Positions 1-5,270 of a stretch of 6,771 nt of DNA are shown here, one piece after another. The notes under the pieces were generated by a model. It was given only the letters and a program-made list of their open reading frames with translations, had not been told where the DNA came from and did not search any database. The translations under genes and the position numbers were made by a program. The DNA is from Candidatus Odinarchaeota archaeon (lineage in GTDB: Archaea; Asgardarchaeota; JAGGXT01): the NCBI GenBank assembly GCA_021162905.1, contig JAGGXT010000315.1:1-6771 (forward strand), given 5' to 3'. Each line of letters begins with the position of its first letter. Position 1 is the stretch's first letter.

Positions 1-297
1 CTATATACCAATACGGGTATTATGTTACAGATTATTAAAAATCATTTAAAAACTAATGGCGTAATTATTTTTGTAACAAAGTTTCTAAAAGAAAATTGGA
101 TGGTACGTCCGCATTTTATTAAATTTAGGGATGAACTTTCAGGGAACCTATATATTAACCATTTTAATAGACAACTAAACGAACATGGGCTTAAAGAATA
201 CGCATACCTTTTTGAACATAGTATTCCCGGCATTTTTAGGGTACTTATAGCAAAGAAGTATTCAGCTTCTTATGAAAATCAGAAGGGTGCTCCATAG
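1..297 (+). CDS. 3' end of a probable class I SAM-dependent methyltransferase (partial)
   Basis: The reading frame is open to the left edge of the window (codons for L-Y-T-N-T-G-I precede the first ATG at 22), so this is best read as the C-terminal ~98 residues of a longer gene that ends with TAG at 295-297. The segment H-L-K-T-N-G-V-I-I-F-V-T-K-F (residues 8-21 from the ATG) resembles the late strand of class I methyltransferases, where an 'LkpGG-hhhh' turn leads into a beta strand, and the end has a hydrophobic strand (residues 70-78, ending A-K-K). The SAM-binding glycine motif would lie outside the window, so the family call is an inference from this short part. The last 36 bases overlap, tail to tail, the end of the small minus-strand gene. 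Any other Rossmann-type enzyme end could look similar. Confidence 0.5.
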   Translation, partial: LYTNTGIMLQIIKNHLKTNGVIIFVTKFLKENWMVRPHFIKFRDELSGNLYINHFNRQLNEHGLKEYAYLFEHSIPGIFRVLIAKKYSASYENQKGAP

Positions 298-528
298 AAC
301 CTCCTCTGTTGCTCTATTCAAATCAATAGCGAGCTCATAATTTTTATTTAAGTCTCTCAGTATTAACCTTTTACCTTTAAAGAGAATAATCTTATTCTCC
401 TTGGTTAAAGTATTTTCATTGACTATGCTAAAAGGCTCCCCAAAGATTTCAATGCTAGGCAAGCTTTCTATTATTGCTTTCTCTATTAAAGCCTTCCAAA
501 TGTAAAAAGCACTATTAGATGAGCTCAA
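262..528 (-). CDS. Small hypothetical protein, 88 aa, coupled to the upstream orphan gene
   Basis: I do not recognise this protein. It would start at TTG (528-526): an in-frame stop lies two codons upstream and there is no internal ATG, so this is the only full-length start. A G-rich stretch (AGGGGG) about ten bases upstream could be its ribosome binding site. Its first 14 bases overlap the end of the 529-aa gene in another frame, which suggests translational coupling. The sequence has an N-terminal helix (about residues 7-22), several predicted beta strands (about 25-35, 46-57 and 64-69) and a C-terminal helix (72-86); there is no signal peptide or metal-binding cysteine. The alternating hydrophobic pattern looks like a small folded alpha/beta domain. 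The TTG start and the overlap with the convergent gene's 3' end leave some chance that it is not translated. Confidence 0.55.
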   Translation of the reverse strand: MSSSNSAFYIWKALIEKAIIESLPSIEIFGEPFSIVNENTLTKENKIILFKGKRLILRDLNKNYELAIDLNRATEEVLWSTLLIFIRS

Positions 529-2104
529 TCTCTATAATCCCCCTTCTGAGCAACTTCTCTATTTCTACAAGATTCCTAAATAGGATTACTTCGTCAAGAT
601 ATAAAATCTCACTTAACATGGCTGAAGATAAAGCAAAGATACGAAGTACATGTCTCTTCGATCTTGCTTCTTTAACTAATTTGTTGATCTCACTTATGGA
701 AAAGGGTATTTTTACCTTTATCTTGTACGGTATATGTGGCCATACTATTGATATAAACAGTCTGAAGAATTGTTTAAAGAAATTATCATTTGGTCTTTCA
801 GCTCGTAATAAACCAGCTAAAAATAGTTTGTCCTCCATTAGGAGATGTGATATCGAAGAGCTGTACATTGCATGTATAATTGTTTTATCTCTTGTGATAC
901 CTAATATAAGATCTATCTGCATCATAAATTTTCGAACTTTTTCTTTAATAGCTTCCTCCATAAGATCTTCAATATTAAATTCCAGCGCATCTGAAAAAAC
1001 TGGAGGTATATCTATAGAGCAATTATACTCGTTTGAGAATAAATCAATGGTCAAATAAAATTCAGAATCAGAAATTTCTTCGAATATTTTTTTCTTTTTT
1101 GTAACAATTATCATGTCAAAATCTTTTTGAGGAAGTACTGGGGGATCTACATATACTGCAAGATGCGGTTCTGATATGCGGGGAATGTCTGTTGTTTCTT
1201 TTTGTAAAATTATTTTTCGGTTTGGAAGTATATATTGTAGTGCGTTTATTAATTTATCAATAATATCTAAGTCATCTGTTAATATCACAATAGGAATGCC
1301 GATAAGTGCAAAACTCAATAAATAATCTAGAATCTCTCTCCCAAAAATTGTTTTTAAGGTAAGAAAATCAGGCTTTATAACAATTTTCTCACGCTCAATT
1401 ATTCTTTTATTGCAAATCTCTCGGAAGCTAACATAAATATCTTCTAAGTCTATATGATAATCTGATGAATATATCTTAAAGGCAATAGGTATGAATTCTG
1501 GATACGTAAATATATCATTTAGAAGGTTAATATACTCCTCCTCAGGCATATGGACTCCTGATTTTATTTTTGGATATAGGAGATTAATTAAGATCTCTAT
1601 TTGACTTAGTAGAGATGTTATAATGACATTTGCGAATGTTCTGGTTTCAGCAGCTCCATAAATATGTTCGAATATCTCAAGCTTTTTTAAATAAAGAGAG
1701 ACACTATTTCTAAAGACTGCTTCAAAATCCTTCGTTTTTAAAAGTTTTTTATTTGATAAATCGTAGATCAGAGCATCTGGTAGTTTATGTTCTTTGTTAA
1801 GCTGCTCTATGGTGCAGACCCAGCCAAATGAGATTTCATGAATAAAGTCAGGTATAACTTGTGAAAAGTGAAGTATAACACGTTTACTTTTCTCAGTAGC
1901 TTCAGAATCAAATAAAGCTTTTATTTCACCTTCGGAGATGTTTGTTGCATTTAAAAAGAATCTGTGAGGAGATGCTATACTTATCAGATTCATAAATGTG
2001 CTTTCAGTTAAATTACCAATTAGTACTACTGGATAACGTACCATTAAAGCCGAAACTATGTCCTCTAAATAATCTTTAAATATTTCTCTTAGCCTTGAAA
2101 TCAT
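515..2104 (-). CDS. Uncharacterised 529-aa alpha/beta protein divergent from the roadblock-GTPase pair
   Basis: I cannot assign this protein to a family. I start it at ATG 2104 because TTGGTG lies six bases upstream; the frame is open up to a TTG at 2182, but that extension would run through the promoter region. It looks soluble: there is no signal peptide, and no hydrophobic run is long or clean enough for a confident membrane helix. Two segments look alike: residues 25-53 (P-V-V-L-I-G, helix, P-H-R, F-F-L strand) and 271-302 (P-I-V-I-L-T, helix, P-N-R, I-I-L strand). Each is followed by further strands (75-83; 314-320 and 330-335), suggesting two Rossmann- or P-loop-like units without an intact Walker A motif (L-I-G-N-L-T-E-S-T lacks the GK). 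Mostly helical stretches join them (about 125-250) and form the C-terminus (about 375-520). It shares a divergent promoter region with the GTPase pair and is followed by the 88-aa gene. A role as GTPase regulator or effector is a guess from position. Confidence 0.8.
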   Translation of the reverse strand: MISRLREIFKDYLEDIVSALMVRYPVVLIGNLTESTFMNLISIASPHRFFLNATNISEGEIKALFDSEATEKSKRVILHFSQVIPDFIHEISFGWVCTIEQLNKEHKLPDALIYDLSNKKLLKTKDFEAVFRNSVSLYLKKLEIFEHIYGAAETRTFANVIITSLLSQIEILINLLYPKIKSGVHMPEEEYINLLNDIFTYPEFIPIAFKIYSSDYHIDLEDIYVSFREICNKRIIEREKIVIKPDFLTLKTIFGREILDYLLSFALIGIPIVILTDDLDIIDKLINALQYILPNRKIILQKETTDIPRISEPHLAVYVDPPVLPQKDFDMIIVTKKKKIFEEISDSEFYLTIDLFSNEYNCSIDIPPVFSDALEFNIEDLMEEAIKEKVRKFMMQIDLILGITRDKTIIHAMYSSSISHLLMEDKLFLAGLLRAERPNDNFFKQFFRLFISIVWPHIPYKIKVKIPFSISEINKLVKEARSKRHVLRIFALSSAMLSEILYLDEVILFRNLVEIEKLLRRGIIEIELI

Positions 2105-2125
2105 AATTGGCACCAAGTGACTAAA

Positions 2126-2138
2126 AATAATTATATTA
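2126..2138 (-). promoter_or_regulatory. Probable TATA element for the 529-aa gene
   Basis: The AT-rich sequence aataattatatta (taatataattatt on the minus strand) lies 22-34 bases upstream of the ATG at 2104. Archaeal TATA boxes sit about 25 bases before the transcription start, so transcripts would start very close to the ATG and be nearly leaderless. That conflicts mildly with use of the GGTG at 2114-2111 as a ribosome binding site. The same 13 bases occur again in front of the divergent gene. Confidence 0.4.
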
Positions 2139-2180
2139 CGAATGTTTATTAACTTATTGAGAATATGACTTACATAAAAC

Positions 2181-2193
2181 AATAATTATATTA
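2181..2193 (+). promoter_or_regulatory. Probable TATA element for the roadblock-GTPase operon
   Basis: This is an exact copy of the 13-base sequence at 2126-2138, 34-46 bases upstream of the roadblock ATG. A TATA box here predicts a start of transcription near 2213-2218 and a leader of about ten bases holding the GGTGG ribosome binding site at 2218-2222. The core ataattat is its own reverse complement, so direction must be judged by the distance to each gene. Confidence 0.45.
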
Positions 2194-2226
2194 AAAATAA
2201 AATTTGCTCTGAGAGATGGTGGTTTA

Positions 2227-2748
2227 ATGGCTGAGGGACGTACACTTACTCCCGAACAGACAAAAAGTATAAAGGATTTAGTTAACTCGCTTTTTGAGGA
2301 GGAAGGTATTCTTGGTGTCGTTGTGGTGGACGAGACCGGTTTGCCTATTTGTTCATCTGGAAATATTAAAGAAGAGGCTGAGTTAGCCTTAAGTAATACA
2401 ATACTTGGTGTATATGTTGAAGGTGCAAAGGTCTATCAAGAATTAGGCACTCCCTATATTGATAATATTATCATAGATGGCAAAGATGTAAAAACATATA
2501 TTAGCTCTGAAGAAGGTGGAAGGGCATATATAGCTATTTTTTGCTCTCCCGAAACTAATATGGCCGTGATAAGAGTTGTCGCAAAAAATGTGCTAAAACA
2601 GATTCATGACGTACTTGAGAAAACAGCTGAAAGGGCTGCAGAATTCTTTGATAGAACAGAAAAGCTTACCTGGTTAACTCCAGAAGAGAGAAAGAGATGG
2701 AAGGAAATTGCAGGTTTTGTTGAGCGGTTGGCAAAAAAGAAAAAGTAG
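2227..2748 (+). CDS. Roadblock/LC7 domain protein, MglB-like, 173 aa
   Basis: Roadblock/LC7 proteins are small dimeric scaffolds that bind Ras-like GTPases; bacterial MglB acts on MglA as a GTPase-activating partner. The domain covers about residues 11-128: a first helix, the strand pair G-V-V-V-V-D-E-T-G-L-P-I (30-41) typical of the family, a long central helix (about 47-73), then strands around 78-84, 87-92 and 100-105 and a final helix. Beyond the usual ~110-120 residue domain lies a charged, mostly helical tail (about 130-173) ending K-K-K-K, which could be a coiled coil or a partner- or membrane-binding helix. The start is ATG 2227 with GGTGG four bases upstream. The GTPase gene follows after 8 bases, so the two are almost certainly one operon and probably physical partners. 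The family call is strong; GAP activity in this organism is inferred. Confidence 0.92.
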   Translation: MAEGRTLTPEQTKSIKDLVNSLFEEEGILGVVVVDETGLPICSSGNIKEEAELALSNTILGVYVEGAKVYQELGTPYIDNIIIDGKDVKTYISSEEGGRAYIAIFCSPETNMAVIRVVAKNVLKQIHDVLEKTAERAAEFFDRTEKLTWLTPEERKRWKEIAGFVERLAKKKK

Positions 2749-2756
2749 GTTGTGAC

Positions 2757-3461
2757 ATGATGACTTTAAAAAGAGTAACAACCACGCTCTTTGCAGGGCC
2801 CCCTTATGTTGGAAAGACCACAATCTTGATGAGAATTTCTGAAATCATAAGTAAATCTAAATTAATTGATGATAGAGAGCCTATATTTGGCAGAACGCGA
2901 TTCCTTGATAGACTTTTTATAGGTCCACTTAGAATGAGAGATAAAGAATATGAACATATTTTTTATGCGTATGGGGGGCAAGATTGGTTATCAACAAATA
3001 GAAGAAATGTGCTGTCGACGATAGTTCCCGAATTTATTGTATTTATGTGCAACAGTCAAAGACCCGATAAGGCAGAGGATATTAGATTAAGTTATAAAAT
3101 GAATGCTTATTATTGGGAGGAATTAGAGACAATTGAAACTATTGGAAAGAGGCTTTTTGAATTACCTAAAATAATAGTGATTAATAAAATGGATTTACCT
3201 GGTACAGCGTCACATAATACTATTCTTAGAGAATTAGGCATTCGTCCATCAATAGTTGTAAATGTGGATGGTGTAATAGAGTATCCTAGCAAGTTAAGAG
3301 GTAAGAACTTTGATATAAAAAATGACGATATTGTAGATATCGTTTTATCGACCGAACGTGTACCTGTTTTTAAAACTATTGCTATTACTGGAAAAAACGT
3401 AGATAATTTTCTAACATTATTATTAACATTATTACACTTCTTAGAGCCAGAAATGGATTAA
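2757..3461 (+). CDS. MglA-like small Ras-type GTPase, 234 aa
   Basis: This is a cytoplasmic GTP-binding switch. The motifs appear in order: P-loop G-P-P-Y-V-G-K-T-T (14-22); a switch I threonine in G-R-T-R-F-L-D (45-51), as in MglA's 'R-T-x-F-x-D'; a G3 region Y-A-Y-G-G-Q (70-75) that keeps the glycines and the Arf/Ras-type catalytic Gln75 but has alanine in place of the DxxG aspartate; G4 N-K-M-D (143-146); and a likely G5 in A-I-T-G-K-N-V (209-215). The substituted G3 and the N-S-Q (99-101) after the next strand match MglA, which lacks that aspartate too. About 60 residues separate G4 and G5, longer than in most small GTPases, implying an inserted element. No lipidation signal is seen. It starts at ATG 2757 (a second ATG follows at once), 8 bases after the roadblock gene, its likely partner. 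An Arf- or SRPRB-like archaeal GTPase is the alternative description. Confidence 0.9.
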   Translation: MMTLKRVTTTLFAGPPYVGKTTILMRISEIISKSKLIDDREPIFGRTRFLDRLFIGPLRMRDKEYEHIFYAYGGQDWLSTNRRNVLSTIVPEFIVFMCNSQRPDKAEDIRLSYKMNAYYWEELETIETIGKRLFELPKIIVINKMDLPGTASHNTILRELGIRPSIVVNVDGVIEYPSKLRGKNFDIKNDDIVDIVLSTERVPVFKTIAITGKNVDNFLTLLLTLLHFLEPEMD

Positions 3462-5149
3462 ATATCTGATAAAATCCCTTTATATCTAAATTGCAGCTCA
3501 TATAACTTCCTAACCTTGTCTATAGTATCAATTTCACTTACATCCTTATCGTATCTTATTCGCTTTACTCTTGCGAATCTTAAAGCAAAACCAGACTTAT
3601 ATTTTGGAGATTTTTGAATTTCATTAAATTCAACCTCTAAAACAATCTCTGGTTTAACAATGACTTTTCTTCCGATTTTCTTAATTGCGATAGACTCCAA
3701 TTTCTTTGTTATTTCCTCAAATTCCTCATCAGTAAGTCCCTTAAATGTTTTCCCAATAACTAAAAGTTCATTGCTTTGCGGATCTCTAACAGCTAGATAG
3801 TAATCACTTAACCATTTATGCCTTCTTCCATATCCATATTCAGCTGCTACAATTACTACGTCAAGCGTCTCGTGAGTATATTTATATTTAAGCCAATTTT
3901 TTCCGCGAATCCCTGGCGTATAAATACTATCAAGCCTTTTAACTACAAGTCCCTCATGCCCTCCTTCTATAGATTCTTTGAAAAAGTCATCTATTGCGTT
4001 AGGATCATTAGTTAGAATATGTGGAATTATAACATCCTTGGGAAAAGTTTCTAACAATTTGATATGCCTAATAAGATATGGCTTATCAAGGAAGGTTTCT
4101 TCTCCTAAAGAGATAAGATCAAATAGGTAAAGTCTAATAGGTATTTTCATAGCTTCACGCATAGTTTCTGGTGTTCGTTTGAATCTTTTCATCAAATCTT
4201 GAAATGGAAGAGGTTGGCCACTAGGACTAATTCCTATTAATTCTCCTTCTGCAATGAAATCGGGCGAAATCTTTAATGCAAAATCCACAATCTCAGGTAC
4301 ATTGTCTGTAATCTCTTTTAGCCTTCTGGTAAAGACTTTTACAATATTACCTCGTTTATGAATTTGTATGCGAATACCATCCAACTTATATTCAGCAGCC
4401 ACTAAACCACCATGACGTTCAACAATTTCGTCTGTAGTTTTAGCAGTATCGGCTAACATAACACGTAATGGTCTAAAATATTTGGGCTTAACTTTATCCA
4501 AGTATTCAGGGCCATATTTTTCAATGACATCAATAACCTCAGAAAGCAAACCAAGTACCATGTGGGCATGTTTTATCTTCTCTACTGGAACAGCATAAAA
4601 TGATGCAATTGCCTCCTCCAATAGACCGATGCTAACTCCCACACGTAGCTCGCCTAAAAGTATTTTTGTAGCACATTTTGCTTCATCGGGTGAAAGTCTG
4701 CTAAAGAAAGATGCAATAAGTTCTTCTCTTTTCCTTTGACTCTTGGTTCCTTCGTATCTTGCAAGCGTACGAATAAGATCAAATAATTCCTTTATAGTAA
4801 CATCTGCAGTAAAAGATAAAAGCGTCATCTGTCTAGCTACTTTATGCCGCTTAAATAATTCATAAATCACAATTCCTATGTCTCCGCTTTTATCAAATAG
4901 CTCAAGAAACTCCTCTCTTGAGAAGCTTACAACATTTTGAATAGCTCTAAAGAAAATGCCCCACGAGACCTCTAAGGGGGCTTCTAATAGATGTCTATAC
5001 TCTCCAGAAAGAAGTGAAACTGTTATTTTCAAATCCTCATAACTTAGTTTCTTAAAGAAATCAATTAGTAAATTGATTAGTATCTTTCGCTTAGTTGTCT
5101 TTTCCAGTTGATTGCAAAGTTTAGCTAATTCCATAAGTCGTGTTGACAT
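3458..5149 (-). CDS. lig: ATP-dependent DNA ligase, archaeal type, 563 aa
   Basis: The enzyme seals nicks in duplex DNA during replication and repair through a ligase-AMP intermediate. Numbered from ATG 5149, it has the three-domain archaeal plan: an all-helical DNA-binding domain (about 1-225), the nucleotidyltransferase domain (about 230-425) and an OB-fold (about 430-563). Motif I is K255-L-D-G with the adenylated lysine; motif III A-E-G-E-L-I-G holds E301 and E303; IIIa is Y-L-F-D-L (341-345); IV is E-G-L-V-V-K-R with K404; V is W-L-K-Y-K (419-423); and VI is R-F-A-R-V-K-R-I-R-Y-D-K (524-535). All catalytic residues are present and the length fits the family. A GTG three codons upstream (5158) is in frame, but its bases form the GTGAT ribosome binding site of the ATG, so the ATG is preferred. 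It converges on the GTPase gene, with a 4-base overlap, and diverges from the GH3 gene. Confidence 0.96.
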   Translation of the reverse strand: MSTRLMELAKLCNQLEKTTKRKILINLLIDFFKKLSYEDLKITVSLLSGEYRHLLEAPLEVSWGIFFRAIQNVVSFSREEFLELFDKSGDIGIVIYELFKRHKVARQMTLLSFTADVTIKELFDLIRTLARYEGTKSQRKREELIASFFSRLSPDEAKCATKILLGELRVGVSIGLLEEAIASFYAVPVEKIKHAHMVLGLLSEVIDVIEKYGPEYLDKVKPKYFRPLRVMLADTAKTTDEIVERHGGLVAAEYKLDGIRIQIHKRGNIVKVFTRRLKEITDNVPEIVDFALKISPDFIAEGELIGISPSGQPLPFQDLMKRFKRTPETMREAMKIPIRLYLFDLISLGEETFLDKPYLIRHIKLLETFPKDVIIPHILTNDPNAIDDFFKESIEGGHEGLVVKRLDSIYTPGIRGKNWLKYKYTHETLDVVIVAAEYGYGRRHKWLSDYYLAVRDPQSNELLVIGKTFKGLTDEEFEEITKKLESIAIKKIGRKVIVKPEIVLEVEFNEIQKSPKYKSGFALRFARVKRIRYDKDVSEIDTIDKVRKLYELQFRYKGILSDI

Positions 5150-5219
5150 AAATATCACTTAATTTACTCTCAAAACTACAATAATCTAATTTTATTGATT
5201 TACTTTTTGGTTTGCTGCA

Positions 5220-5234
5220 CGAAAAATTTAAAAA
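5220..5234 (+). promoter_or_regulatory. BRE/TATA-like promoter of the GH3-family gene
   Basis: The sequence cgaaaaa (BRE-like, purine-rich, 5220-5226) followed by tttaaaaa (TATA-like, 5227-5234) fits an archaeal core promoter and predicts transcription from about 5255-5258. The leader would be short and would contain the G-rich ribosome binding site at 5255-5264. The TATA lies within a short inverted repeat. The rest of the 5150-5270 intergenic region is AT-rich and shows no other gene; the ligase promoter must also lie there but is not distinct enough to place. Confidence 0.5.
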
Positions 5235-5247
5235 TTAACTTTTAAAT
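5226..5247. repeat. 8-bp inverted repeat over the GH3 promoter
   Basis: The arms atttaaaa (5226-5233) and ttttaaat (5240-5247) are perfect reverse complements separated by six bases (attaac). They cover and flank the TATA-like element, a position where a dimeric repressor could block the promoter. In DNA this AT-rich such a match can also arise by chance. Confidence 0.35.
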
Positions 5248-5254
5248 CAAAGGC

Positions 5255-5264
5255 GGGGTGAGGG
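5255..5264 (+). promoter_or_regulatory. Strong ribosome binding site deciding the GH3 start
   Basis: GGGGTGAGGG contains both GGTGA (5257-5261) and GAGGG (5260-5264), complementary to the pyrimidine-rich 3' end of archaeal 16S rRNA. It sits six to nine bases before ATG 5271. Another ATG at 5267 is in a different frame and closes after nine codons, so 5271 is the better start. Confidence 0.6.
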
Positions 5265-5270
5265 ATATGT

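Noticed and set aside
515..534. Programmed frameshift or sequencing error joining the 529-aa and 88-aa proteins into one.
   Set aside because: The overlap has no slippery run at the junction, and a stop-codon overlap with a new start is a common operon arrangement. It cannot be fully excluded without homologs.
519..1058. A 179-codon open frame on the plus strand inside the orphan gene.
   Set aside because: It lies wholly opposite the 529-aa gene, has a composition rich in S, I and L as expected from antisense reading, and has no ribosome binding site or motif.
2105..2182. A longer N-terminus for the orphan protein starting at TTG 2182.
   Set aside because: It would cross the predicted minus-strand TATA element, begin inside the second copy of the repeat, and ignore the GGTG before ATG 2104. 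The first 26 residues look like translated AT-rich promoter.
2216..2227. Three-codon open frame ending in TAATG at the roadblock start, a possible upstream ORF.
   Set aside because: Its ATG lies in the predicted leader only by a few bases and overlaps the ribosome binding site; chance is the simpler explanation.
3412..3434. Direct repeat taacattatta, two copies with 12-base period.
   Set aside because: It encodes the hydrophobic L-T-L-L-L-T-L-L of the GTPase's last helix and is explained by the protein sequence.
5150..5158. GTG start of the ligase at 5158.
   Set aside because: The GTGAT there is better explained as the ribosome binding site of ATG 5149; the extra residues M-I-F are not needed by the family.
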